Of a stretch of 64,000 nt of DNA, positions 50,086 to 62,299 are shown piece after piece. Source of the stretch: Onchocerca volvulus (lineage: Eukaryota > Nematoda > Chromadorea > Rhabditida > Onchocercidae); NCBI GenBank assembly GCA_000499405.2, contig HG738144.1:62001-126000 (forward strand), written 5' to 3'. Each line of letters opens with the position of its first letter. The stretch's first letter is position 1. The notes under the pieces were generated by a model. That model worked only from the letters and a program-made list of their open reading frames with translations. It did not search any database and was not told the DNA's origin. The translations under genes were made by a program, and so were the position numbers.

Positions 50086-50559
50086 AAGACAAGCGATCCA
50101 GAAATATCTATGTGGCAGGATTGGAAATTTTGATGCTCGGATTTATGGAATTCATATTATTGTGGATGAATTCCAAATCCTCCTTTAGTTTTAAAGAAAA
50201 TGAAACAATCAAGGCAAAAATTTGTGAGTTTATCGATTCATTTACAGCGGGATATTATTATCGATATGGAAATCGTCAGAAAATCTCAAAAACAGAAGAA
50301 TCCTCGAAATGAGACAAACTCAAAATCAGCTCTTATAGCTGAAAAACTGCCATTATAAAGAAATGATGTAATAGCAAAAGGAATAAAACGAAAATTTTAA
50401 GTCAAAGTAAATTTATATCTATTCTCACGGAAATCATACAGATCCCTTTATCATACAAAGAGAGACAAGACATATTCATTAAACCATCTAAATTAAAGAA
50501 ATAAAATATTTTTTGCTATATTCCTCAAATTCATTCTTATGAAGACTTCAATTTCCTTT

Positions 50560-51065
50560 CGATTGGGAATATCAGAAAAATCTGAAAGATGTATTTAGTT
50601 GTATAAGGAATGTTAAAAAGTCGAATAACGAAAAATGTTGACGAAATCAATGAATACAATCATGATAAACAAGAGTTAGTAATCAAATAGCGCCAAAACA
50701 ATTTTTTTTAAACAAGGAACATTAAAGGTGAAATACCGCGACACAGTTTCAAAGAGATTAACAAACCATAAGGATAAACATGTTTCCCGCCAAAACGCTC
50801 CAAGTCATAAAAAAAAATGAGGTCAACAATCATGAGGCGACAAAGAGATTAGCAAGCCATAAGGATAAGCATATTTCTCGCCAGAACGCTCCAGTTCCCA
50901 TACAAAAGTGAGGTCAGCAATCATGAAACGATAGGTTGGAGTTCAGGCAAGAGGAAGGACTTAACAATTTTAAAAGGTGAGGATTTCGGAGCTGAAGTTA
51001 GACCAATATTATTAGACCGATAGCTTAAGCTTGAATTTAGGATCCACCATGCATCATGTTCTGAG
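50560..51065 (+). repeat. Dispersed element 1, upstream of GST B
   Basis: Same block order as upstream of GST A, with TTTCCCGCCAAAA at 50783-50795. The CCAAT box is lost (CAACAATCA). About 90 bases containing AAGAGATTArCAArCCATAA and GGATAArCATrTTTCyCGCC are duplicated in tandem at about 50745-50935, which other copies lack. Confidence 0.7.
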
Positions 51066-51089
51066 CATCCTAATCCTATCATATTTCTA

Positions 51090-51500
51090 TGCATATTCTT
51101 TTTTTTTAACTTCCTAAAAAATTGCAATGCGTTTTATAAATAATAGTTATAAAATTGATGAAGTGAAAGGATTCAGAAAAACTTTCTATTATTCTTCGAT
51201 ATTTTGCTTCCTTTCTTTAACTGACAAGTACCTTTTATTTTAAAAATGACAGAAAAACAAAACTGTCATTCTGAGAGGAACTCTTCATAGACCATTACTG
51301 CAAACAGCATTTCATTACAAATTTAAAGTAATAAATGATTTAATTGTAGTATTCCGGATTTGTTCCTTGCTAACGTGACTGGTGACGTCGTTATGCGTGA
51401 TCATTGTTCTGTTCTTGACTTGTCGCTAAAACCGAACTGCTACTAAACAATTAGTGGTTTATAGGCATCATACCACAATGTTTGCTCCAATATTGCTATG
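51090..51500 (+). promoter_or_regulatory. Conserved upstream block of GST B
   Basis: It matches the GST A and C blocks, with TTGCTAACGTGACTGGTGAC, GTCGTTATGCGTGATCATTG and TTCTTGACTTGTCGCTAAAA. The upstream half contains AATAGTTATAAAATTGATG in place of the A/C version. Confidence 0.45.
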
Positions 51501-52251
51501 GCAAGTGATGTTAAATATGTTTGTGTCATAAAACTTGAATTAGATTTAAATAATTGATAGACATTTCAATTTCCAGAATCTTCGGTAATTGTTAAAACTT
51601 TTGTCTAAAAAAAAAAAAGATTTTAACGATAAGCTGAAAGATGGTAAAACGAAATCAGGGGTCAAGAGGAAGACTCATCAATTTTATATTTTTTTTATAA
51701 AATTAATTTTGTTTTCATAATGTTCGCAAGATTTTCATTAACACTAATTACTATATTCTATTCGAAAATACAATATATCAGAATGAGAGCAACATAGTGG
51801 AGAATTGTGTAGAATGCTGGAGAATCCTTTTGAAGTTTCTTTCTTAACAATTTTTATCATCTTCATCATTTCCATAGAAACAGTTTCAGGATTCTAAGTT
51901 TTTTACCGATTGATATGGCACAAACAATCGAACCATCCAGATCTGATGTAAAACAAGGTTGAATTTATTTCCTCGCTACACTATGCAAAGTTCTTATAGT
52001 TCGTAGAGACATAAAGTGATGTATACAATTATTCTATAAAATATTACAGAACTATATAAGATCTATGTAATTGCTTGTTTTATGTATTGATATTACCTAT
52101 TGCTGCGAATTCAGGAATATCCATCTATCAATCATAGATAACAGCAACATCTTTATGGCATTAGACTTAACATTTCGCACAATTTCATGCGAAAACATCG
52201 ATACAGGATTTAAGGGAAATAAAAATAACTAAAATCAACATTTGAATACAG

Positions 52252-53639
52252 ATTATTCAGAACAGTCATTGAACTCTACGCGAATTTATTCGCAACCATT
52301 TTGTCTGTATTGTGAAAGAGTTATCATTGCTGCACATAAAAAAAGCCTCCGGTTAGTCTTTTGAAATACAAACATATGAAATGAATTTATCAATATTATT
52401 TGTAAATTATAGGTTACAATTCACTGTTAACGTTGTCATTTGCTTTAGATTTGAAGTTATAAATGTTGATAATTTGGAAGATATACCCGATTGGTTCTAT
52501 TCGAAGAATCCTGAAGGAGTTGTACCAGTTCTAGAACATAATGGAAAAGTTCATTTTATAGTCGCATATTTATTTCAAAAAAAGCTGAATCATTTTACAT
52601 ATCTTATTTCTAGAACATTTGTAAATTGGCCAACAAAAGGCAATATTAACTGATTTCTAATATATAATTTATTGTATTTTTTGGAAGCTAAGCCAAAAGC
52701 ATATTGTGATCAGTGTTAAGTAAATGGGAATTATAAATATGAGAGGATACAGGTCAATTTTTACGAAAGTTAGAAATGTAAAATTGCAGCTAGTGAATGG
52801 TTCACAAATGATTATTGAATATTTGGATGATGTTTATCCGGAAATAAGCATCGTGTCCAAAGAACCACTCCTGAGAGCAAAGCAACGATATGATGCATTT
52901 AAACTAGAATCGGTACATTGATTAATTTTCTACAACTTCAACTATTCTTGATTTTTGACTATAACTATCAAATATAGGTTTGTAATGCAATTCGAAAAAT
53001 ATCATATTCAAAAAGATTAACTGGCAATATTGATGCACTTGCAATGGAGCTTGCAAAAGCCGAAGAATTGCTACAATCATCTTTTTATTCAGGTTTGATC
53101 CTTTTTTCCTTCTTCCTTTTTTTTTTCTTTTTTTGCTTACATTTACTGCAAATTGTCCTTCGTCGCAGTCTCTTTAATACTTTTCACTTATAATTTCACT
53201 CTTTCCGGTTTAAATTTATCTTGTAAAATGCAGGCGAAACACTCGGTTTACCAGATATTGTCTTGTTTCCGTTTATTCAACGATTATTTATGATCCGAAA
53301 AATCATCAAAGACAATTTTCTTGACAAAGTTTTCCCGATACACTTTTCAAAACTTGAAAATTGGTTTACCAGAATGCGAACTCTACCAGAGGTAATCATT
53401 AATTAACAGTTATAAAATAAAATAAGAATCTGCAAAAGCAGTGAAACTTGAAGTAATGGGATAGTGACATGGTCTCTTCGCAATTCTTTTATGCAGAAAA
53501 TATCTTGAAGGTTTCAACTTATTAACATCACATTTTTTTTGAATAGCATTATCATCTTTTGTTGCAGATTCAAGCAGTTCAAGAAGCAGAAGAAGAAATA
53601 AAAGCTTTTTTGAGAAGCAAAGCAGACTTGAATACCTGA
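52252..53639 (+). CDS. Omega-class glutathione transferase B
   Basis: Six exons: 52252-52351, 52449-52548, 52790-52912, 52978-53092, 53234-53391 and 53568-53639, ending in TGA, give 222 aa without the unresolved start. It is intact and uses the same intron positions and phases as A and C. The active-site segment reads IYSQPFCLYCERVIIA: the catalytic Cys is kept but the following Pro is Leu. NPEGVVPVL keeps the cis-Pro, the glutathione-binding pair is Gly-Ser (VNGS), and MIIEYLDD, LAKAEELLQSSFYSG, LGLPDIVLFPFIQRL and NWFTRMRTLPE follow. It is the most diverged of the three in both exons and introns, so it probably has a different substrate range or expression. Candidate 5' exon text (KDFNDKLKD) ends at 51643. 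Confidence 0.9.
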
Positions 53640-54299
53640 ATTCGACATCGGTTTCCTAGCTAATTTGAACTATTTTTTTTTTTTTTTTGTTCCAATGAAA
53701 AAATTTTATTTTCCTTATTTTAACGAATTTTACTTTTAATTGATATAATATCCCTCCAGTTGGAGAGAATAAACATTTTTATTTCAATCTTTTTTTTTTT
53801 CACTTTTTTCATGTGCTAAATAAAGATTTCACCATCTTACATTAGTTACATCACTAATTTAAATCATAAATAACAAAGGTCAAATTTGCCATCAAAACTT
53901 TCAATGTTAAACCAGTAGCTAAAACCGAATTAGTCAGTAATGTATATATTATGATACCATCTGTAACAGTTCAAAAGTTTTTGTTCATTGAAAAGCGTTT
54001 TGTGACTGAGGAATTTCATGTTCAATAACATTAGGTCACGCAGTTTACGAGGAAATAATTTTTCTTTTTTTGCGCTCTTAAACATTTTCTTATTTTTATT
54101 TGGAATGGATTCATATTTCGTAAAGATTCATTCATACAAAAGTTCTGTGCAGAAAAATGTATTCGATTCAATAGCGTGATAAGAAATATATTTTCGAAAA
54201 AAGGAAATATTGAAAAATGCAGATTTTAAGATTATAGTAAAAGCGAAAGGTAGAAATGAATTACTTTTCTCTGTATCCCATAAATTCTTACTCTTGAAG
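53640..54299. other. GST B 3' flank
   Basis: Shared in part with the 3' flanks of A and C, including TTAAACCAGTAGCTAAAACC and TATGATACCATCTGTAACAG. It is shorter than the A and C flanks because the segment with TTTGATCTCCCTTAGGG is missing. No gene. Confidence 0.6.
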
Positions 54300-54700
54300 A
54301 TCTCAATTTTCTTTCGATGGGAATATCGAAAAATTCGTAAGATGCAATTAGTTTCTATATGGAATGTCAAAAGGTCAACTAGCGGGAAGATATTAACAAA
54401 GTCAAAGGATACAGTCATGATAAACAAGAGATGTTAATGGTCAAATAGCTCCAAGGCAATTATTTTAAACAATATTAAAGGTCAAGTATAGCGATATAGT
54501 TTCAAAGAGATCAAAAATGTGTTTCCCGCCAAAACGCGCCATTTCACATTAAACAAAGAGAGGTCAACCAATCACGAGATGACATGTTGGAGTTCAGGCA
54601 AAAGGAGGAGTCCTGCGAGATTTAAAAGGTCAGGATTCTGGAGCTGAAGTCAGACCGATGGCTTAAACTTGGATTTTGGATCCAACAACATCACGTTTTG
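54300..54700 (+). repeat. Dispersed element 1, upstream of GST C
   Basis: It begins TTTCGATGGGAATATCGAAAAA and carries TTTCCCGCCAAAA at 54522-54534, CCAATCA at 54568-54574, GGAGGAGTCCTGCGAGA and TTTAAAAGGTCAGG. It is very close to the GST A copy. Confidence 0.8.
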
Positions 54701-54729
54701 CACATTCACATCCTATTCATAAATTTCTC

Positions 54730-55110
54730 TGTTCACTCTCTTTTACAACTTCTTGAGTTTTATAAATAATAGCAACAAATTTAGTAAAATAAAAGGATTC
54801 AGGAAAATTTTTTATTACTGTTTGATATTTTGCTTCCTTTCTTTAATTGACAAGTGCCTTTTATTTCAAAAATGATTGAAAAACAAAACTGTCATTCTGA
54901 GAGAAACGCTTCATAAACCATTACTACAAGGAGCATTTCATTACAAATTTGAAACAATCAATAATTTAATTGTAGTGTCACGGATTTGCTCTTTGCTAAC
55001 GTGACTGGTGACGTCGTTATACGTGATCATTGTTCTGTTCTTGACTTGTCGCTGTAACCGAACTGCTACTGGACAATTGTTGGCTAATAAGCATACCACA
55101 ATGTTTGCTT
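54730..55110 (+). promoter_or_regulatory. Conserved upstream block of GST C
   Basis: Nearly identical to the GST A block, with TTGCTAACGTGACTGGTGAC, GTCGTTATACGTGATCATTG and TTGTCGCTGTAACCGAACTGC. A CRE-like TGACGTCG is present. Confidence 0.45.
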
Positions 55111-55857
55111 CAATATTGCTATGGCAAGTGATGTTAAATATGTTTATGTTATGAAACTTGAATTAGATTTGAATAAGTGATAGATATTTCAATTTTCAGA
55201 ATCTTCGATTTTATCTGAGCAAAAGATTTTAACGATAAGCTGAAAGATGGTAAAAAGGATTCAAGGATTAAGAGAAAGACTCATTAATTTTACATCTTTC
55301 TATTTCATTCATTTTGATTCCATAATGTTTCCAAGATTTTCATTAACACTGATTACTGTCTTTTACTCGGAAAATACCATATATCTGAATGCAAGAAATA
55401 GAGAATGCATTTATCTTTTTGGAGAATATAAGAGAAGCTTTTGAAGTCTTGTTCATAACAATTTTTATCATTTTCATTATTCTCATAGAAACAATTTCAG
55501 GATCTTTAGTTTTTCATTGATTGATATAGCAACAGCGAACGAACCATGTAAATTTACTGTCAAACAAGAAGGTTGAATTTATTTCCCCACTGCAGTATTT
55601 TATGTTCGTATAGCTCGTAGATACCTATAATAGTGTATTTATTACAAATATTCTATAGGATATTTAGAATTTATAAGATATGTATAATTGCTTGTTTTAT
55701 GTATTGATATTACCTATTACTGCGAATTCAGGAAGATTCATCTCTCAGTCATGCATAATAGTCATATATTTATACAGTAGATTTAACACTTTGCACAGTT
55801 GTATAACAAAAATTAATATATGAATTAAAAATAATTAAAATCAATATTTGAATACAG

Positions 55858-57287
55858 ATCATCCAGAACCATCGCCGGACATTTTCCGACTTTATGCGTT
55901 GTCATCTTGTCCGTACTGTGAGAGAGTTTTGATCGCTATGTGTAAAAAAGGCATCGAGTTAGTATTTTGAAATTTAAGCACGTGAGATGAATTTATAAAT
56001 ATTATTCATAAATTATAAGTTACAATTTATTGTTAACATTGTCATTTACTTCAGATTTGAAGTTGTAAATGCTCGTAGCTTCTCAGATCCACCCGAATGG
56101 TTCAATCCGAAGAATCCTGAAGGATTTGTACCAGTTCTAAGACATAAAGGAAAGGTTTATTTTATCGCTGGATATTTATTTCAAACAAGTTGAATCATTT
56201 CGCATGCCTCATTTCTTTAGTATTCATAAATTGGCAAATAAAAGACAATATTAACTTATTTCTAATGTAATTTATTGCATTTTGTTGAAAGTTAAGCCAA
56301 AAACTATTGTGGTCAGAGCTAAGTAAGTGGGAATTATAATTATCAGAGGATAAACGTCACTTTTTACGGAAGTAATAAAATTGCAGTTTGTGAATGGTTC
56401 TCGAGTGATTATAGAATATTTGGATGATGCGTCTTCGGCAAATAGCATTTTGCCCGATGAACCAAAACTGAGAGCAAAACGACGATTTGATGCAAATAGA
56501 TTAGAATCGGTAAATTGATTAATTTCTTTACAACTTTATTTATCCCGCTTTTGATAGTAATTATTTATTACAGGTCTGCAGGGTAATTCGAAAAACGACG
56601 TTTTCAAATAGACTCATTGGCAATATCAATCTACTTGCAATGGAGCTTACTAAGGCTGAGCAAATGTTGCGATCTCCTTTTTATTCAGGTTTATCCATTT
56701 TTACTTACCTTTTTTTTTTGCTTACATTTATTGCAAATTGTTCTTCCTTCTTAGTAGAATTGAAAAGATCTACAAGAATAAGCAGTTTGCAGTAAATGAA
56801 AGCAAAAAATTAATTTTTTTTCTTCACTTATCATTTTATTCAGCACTTCTGTTTTAAATTTATTTCATGAATATAGGCGATGAAATCGGCTTACCAGATA
56901 TTGTCTTGTATCCGTTTATTCAACGCTTGTATATGATCCAACTAGTCATTCGTGATAATTTTCTTAACAATTATATGCCGATGTACTTTCCAAAGCTACT
57001 AAATTGGTTCAACAGAATGCGAACTTTTCCAGAGGTAACTATTTATTAACAATAATGAAACAAAATTAAAATATTTACATGAGCTGAGAAATTTGAAAGG
57101 GATGCTGAGAATAATATCGGGTCATCGCTATTCTTTCATTTAAAAAAAAAAAAAAAAGCATCTTGAAGGTTTCACAACATTAATATCGTATTTGTTTTGG
57201 ATAACATAATTATCTTTGTTTTAGATTCAATTAGTTAAAGAAACAGAAGGAGAAGTAAGAGATTTCATGACCTGCAAAGGATTCTAG
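55858..57287 (+). CDS. Omega-class glutathione transferase C
   Basis: Six exons: 55858-55957, 56055-56154, 56387-56509, 56574-56688, 56877-57034 and 57225-57287, ending in TAG, give 219 aa without the unresolved start. The first exon differs from GST A at a single base and has the same RLYALSSCPYCERV active site. The next exon differs from A at about 19 of 100 bases (WFNPKNPEGFVPVLRHKG). The third is again almost identical (VIIEYLDDASSANSILPDEP), then LTKAEQMLRSPFYSG, IGLPDIVLYPFIQRL and NWFNRMRTFPE diverge. The glutathione pair is Gly-Ser (VNGS). The frame is intact, so all three paralogues are probably functional. Candidate 5' exon text (KDFNDKLKD) ends at 55249. Confidence 0.9.
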
Positions 57288-59479
57288 AATACCTGATCTC
57301 TACATCGATTTCTCTAGCCCACTTAAATTATTTTTCTTGTTCCAATGATTTTTTCTTGATTAATGCAATTCTTTTTATGAATATTATATTTTTGGACAAG
57401 ATATTTGTTTGTTCTATTTTTTTTTTTTTTTTTTTGGACTCTTTTGGATACTATTTTGTGCCCTTCAATTTGGTTGGTGGTGTTTGATCTCCCTTAGGGA
57501 TTTTGTCTCTTGATTAAAATTTTGTCGTTGAAAAAAAAGTTTCGTCATGTTTTGTCAGTGAAAAAAGAAAGAAAAAGTAAAATTTATTGAAAGAAAGTAC
57601 AAAAAAAGGTTTTTTAAAGAAAGCATAAAAAATGTAGATATATAAAAAGTATAAATAGGCGGTGAGTTTAAGTGGTGTAGCCAGATTGCTTTTTGACATT
57701 AAAATTTCCAACGATCCAACAATTCTTTACAGATTCTTAACATCAGATGCAAAAAACGAGAAAAAAGGCGGGCATATACTTTTTATATATTTACTTTTTT
57801 AATGTTTTCTTTAAAAACTTTTTTTCTCGCACTTTCTTCCAATAAATTTTACTTTTAAATGATATTATGATTGGTACAATAACGCTCGATTAGATGGGAT
57901 AAGTATTTTTGTTTGAATCTTTTTCACTTTTTTCATGTGCGAAATAAAGAGTCCATCATTTTACATAATTTACATTATCAATTGAAATTATAGATAACAA
58001 AAGTTAAATTTGCCATCAAAATTTTCAATGTTTGACCAATAGCTAAAATCGAATTGGATAATTAAATATATATATTATGGTATCATCTGTAACAATTCAA
58101 AAGTTTTTTCACAGAGGAGTGCTTTGTGACAAAGGAATTTTATGTTCAGTATTGATGAGATGTCAAATTGAACGCATGAAAAATCGGATTTTTTATCTAC
58201 TCATTTTCTAAATAATAAAAATAAAAAGGGACGAAGCAGTGTCACGATCAAGTAATCCATGAAAAAAAGAAATCCTCCAAAATCACAAAAATGAAAAATA
58301 ACTATCTCAAAATCTCTAGTGAAGAGAGAAAGAGATTTAAAAAATTATTCCTTCGGTTCCCAATATACTAATACAGCCGATTCATATAAAATATGCTTTT
58401 CAACTTGAAGCAAATAAGCAAAGGATTGTTATTGTTGTTATAAAAGAAAAAAGATATCATTTGGAATCATCGAATCGGCATCGTATTCTGTTCAAGAACT
58501 TTGCAGTTGGGTCATGAAATTATTTTTATAATAAGCATAATTTTCTGGTTATCAAACATTAAATTTTTTTTTTTTTCAAATTAAATTTTCAAACCTTAGT
58601 TTCAACTTAGCTTCAAATGCTACTAATACTTGCCGAAAGCACGATTATTTTTGAAAGTTTGTTAATTTCCTAAAATTTATGAAAAAATTTGAGCAAAATG
58701 ATTCGAACAATCGTATATTCGTTATAATGCTCACACTCAGCAGTGAATTTCATAGCAGCAAATCATATTCATTTGCATTTGAATTTCGGGAATTTCTGAT
58801 AAAAAGTAGGAAGTTTGGTGAAATTTACTTGAAATTTCAAGAACATTTGATTAAGGATGCATGATAGTGAGAAACGAATTTCACCGATTGATGCATTCGT
58901 CACATAGATTTCGGAAGTTTGATAAACATTTAACTGTAACTTCAAAAGTAAAATATGACAAAAATTCGGACGAAATATTGGAATGAACTTTGGTTGCTAT
59001 GGAAAGCAGAATTGCTCAATGTTCACGCAGTTGTGATAAATAAAATGTGTCTCGCATTTTTTTTTTTTTTAAATTACATAATAAAATGTTATAAATATTT
59101 TCTGTAACTAAAGTCATATTCATTGAATTTTATTGTTTCAATTATTGATTACTATTAGAGATAAGGCGAATTGCAATAAGGAATAAGTTCCAATCAATTA
59201 GTTAACTGACTGCAGTAATGCATTAATCATTTACAAAAGGTTTTCTGTACAAATATCGGGATAATGCCTGAAACTATAAATTTTAAATTGAATCGTCGAT
59301 CCGAAATACTTTTTACTTTTTTAATTACTTTTAATTATTTTTTCCATAACTTTGTAATTTCTTACCGATTGCTTTGAAGTTTCGATATAACGCTGCATTC
59401 GAATAGATGCGTGTATTGTATAAATATATTTTTTTCTTTTCTTTTTTTTTTTTTTTTTTTATCCATAACACCTATACAG

Positions 59480-60060
59480 TTGCATGACACAGTTTCAAAG
59501 GGACGATAGACATGTTTACTGCCAAAAATTTTTTGAATTCACAGATAAAAAAAATGAGATCAATATATTAAGAGGCGACATGTTGAAGATCAGGTAAGGA
59601 GGAGATGCAGGGAAAGGATTTGAAAGTACAAGATTTGGAGCTGGAGTTCAAGTTCAAGTTCGGAACTCTTACACCGACACAGCAATTGTCGGAATTTTTC
59701 AAAAGATGACTTATTAAAAGCAATAAATGTCAAGAAGCGTAGAAACAGTTTCAAATGAACCAATAAGGATAAACATGTTTACCACCAAAACAATAAACAA
59801 ATATTTCCCGCCAAAACGACAAGCATCTTTACTGCCAAAATGCTCCAATTAACATGTAAACAAAGCGAGGTCGACCAATCAAGAGGGGACAATATGGAGA
59901 TCAAAAAAAAAGAGGAGCCTCTAAAGAATATAAAAGATTCGGATTTTAAAGAAGAGACTTTAGCTGAAGTTATTTCGAGTAGTTTTATACGGGAGACGTA
60001 TAAATCCAATAAGGACTATTGTCGACCAAGTGGAGTCGCAACACTAAGATCTCCAATCTG
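59480..60060 (+). repeat. Two partial copies of dispersed element 1
   Basis: The first (59480-59690) has AGTTTCAAAGGGACGATAGAC, ATGTTTACTGCCAAAAA and GAGGCGACATGTTGAAGATC. The second (59700-60060) has AAACATGTTTACCACCAAAA, an E2F-like TTTCCCGCCAAAA (59804-59816), CCAATCA (59875-59881) and GGAGATCA..GAGGAGCC. Inverted CTTACCGATTGCTT text at about 59360 and 60205 flanks the pair. Confidence 0.7.
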
Positions 60061-62280
60061 AATCATAAAACATTCGGATATCTTTATTCCCCAACAAAGC
60101 AACAATCTGACAAATCAATTGAGCAGTATTTATACGAGCTACGAAGGAAAGAAAGAATAACATATCGATCAATTTGATTGGAAATTCTCTAATAATTACG
60201 CCAAATTTCCAAGCAATCGGTAAGAACTTTCGAAAATTTAAGATTTTAGACGAACGAACATTTATATTTTTATTTATTACATACTCACTGGACCCGAATT
60301 AGTCCATCAATAAATCGATGAGGTCAATTTCAACTTGCAACAATAAAGAAAAAAGATATTTTGACCTTTGGAATATCATACTCATAGCTAAATGAGTATA
60401 TGAATGTATATACACGACCTCTCATATTATTTTCAATTTTTGGTCATTTGCATAAACTGACCGCTATCGTCCTAATCCTCTAACCTTTTTTTTCATATTC
60501 ATATTTTCAAATTTTCAGACCATTACATTTATTTATTTTGCATTTATATTCCATCTTTCAAGAATTTTTAAAAAATGTTGCAAAAATATTAAATCGTTTA
60601 AATTTCAGACAGAAGAGATGTTTTTTTGGGTTGTCATTTTTTTTTCTACTTGATCTACTACCTGACTTAATACTTACAACATCAACTTTATCCAATTTTC
60701 TTTTCCAGTGCCAAATCGATTGCTCTTTTTTTCTAGATTTTTCATTTAATAAAAAAATTTTAAAATCTTCCAATGTTAGAAATAAATGATCATTGCTATA
60801 TTGTTATCACAATTATTACCTTTATTGCATAACTTATCATAAATTTATCATATATAATTTCGTCATTATTATTATTACTATTCGCAATTTTTACTAAACT
60901 ATTTAATTACCATTTTTGAAAACTTATTATCAATTTCATTTCTAAAAAAAAAAAATTAATTTGTAATCAATATTTTTCTCTTGAGATTACTCATTCTCTT
61001 TTTTTTTTTTCTTTAGGAATTTCTTTATTGTCAATTATTTTTTACCTTAATTTAACAAAAATATTACAAATAATTATTTAATTTTTTTGCAACTTTTATT
61101 AATTTCCAAAATTTGAAATAGTTTCATTGTAAACGGAATTTTTTTTTTTTTTCTTGAGGAAACAAAAACAAAAAACTTTTATAAAGAAAGGATTTCTTCG
61201 ATGATGTTCAATTATACTGGGCTAAAAAAATAATTTGAGATTTGTTACTGAATATGATCAAAGAATTGCGAATTGTTGAATATGTCAAAAATTTTTATGA
61301 AATTAATATATATTTTCCCTATTAATAAAAAGTATGAAACTTTTAGACGAATGAAAATTTCATTCGGATTTAACGATGTAAATTTAAACCCTCTTTAAAT
61401 CATTTCTATTTTTTGCTTACTTAGTCAGTCTAACGAAGATTTTTAATGATCTGTTAATAATACTATCATTCATTTCAGACTAATATTTCGCTTTTCTCAT
61501 TTTGAAAACTCTATTTCATCAAAATTTTATTTTCTTTTACTTTTAGTGAAAATAACATAAATAAATAAATGTAAAAATTATAGATATAATATTTAAAGAA
61601 TCTGATTTTGAATTTTTTCAGTCTTTAATTTTTAATTTTTAATTCATCATTTGTTTAATTTCTAATCTAAATCAATAAAAATGCAAATGTTCGTTATTAT
61701 TTATTAGTAATATAATTTCTCAAAAAGAAGAGTCAGTTTTAAGTTTTCATTTTCTCTCTTTTCAAATTCTTTGCTTATTCCCATATTTTTATCAAAATAA
61801 TTTTATAACGCTAAATGAATCATATTTTCTCTCAACTGATAATGATAGTTAGATAATATCAGTAGAAATATTATAGTGTAAAGTTTTTTTTTTACAATTT
61901 AATCATTAAACTACAAGAATTTATGTTAAATTTTCTATGCAAACAAACAATTATTTAATTATTCAATTTGATTGTTACAAATTTTAATAAAATTATGTAA
62001 TAGTAATTCTATCATTTTTCAATCTTTCATCAATGCAATATTTTTTGGGTTTTTTTTTTATAGTAATATTTTATAATGATTTCAATTTTCATATTCTGAC
62101 ATTTTGTTATGAAATATTGAAACAATTAATTTCATTTATTTCATGAGAGAATTATTCATTTTTTATTTTATTTTTTTTAAATTATTTAATTTATGGATAA
62201 TTAAACAATTGTTCGTTTGCTGAGAAATTTGACATTTTTTTTTTTGGTTTATTTTTTTAATTATTAATTTATGCAATAAT

Positions 62281-62299
62281 TTCAGCAAAAAAAAAAACA
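62281..62299 (+). promoter_or_regulatory. Putative SL trans-splice acceptor of the kinase-like gene
   Basis: AATAATTTCAG ends at 62285, fourteen bases before the ATG at 62300. The 5' UTR left would be CAAAAAAAAAAACA. This is consistent with SL addition or with a 5' UTR cis-intron. Confidence 0.5.

Larger units (their letters stand above)
46457..50559. other. GST A 3' flank and spacer to GST B
   Basis: Up to about 47480 the sequence is shared with the 3' flanks of GST B and C; an example is TTTGATCTCCCTTAGGGATTT, shared with C. The rest is unique to this spacer. It contains an SL1 copy on minus (47995-48015), a patch of higher GC at about 48165-48310 without recognisable function, and the foldback copy of element 1 (49640-50085). 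No gene is supported. Confidence 0.6.
57288..62299. other. GST C 3' flank and intergenic region
   Basis: To about 58480 it matches the GST A 3' flank, except for an extra 150 bases or so at 57514-57665 that A lacks. Beyond lie two copies of dispersed element 1 (59480-60060) flanked by family 2 repeat text (59300-59440 and 60190-60310), then AT-rich DNA without recognisable features (60310-62280). No gene is supported. Confidence 0.6.

Noticed and set aside
49861..50312. Open frames of 60 and 93 codons across the foldback element
   Set aside because: They read through the inverted-repeat arms, show no motif and differ from other copies of the family.
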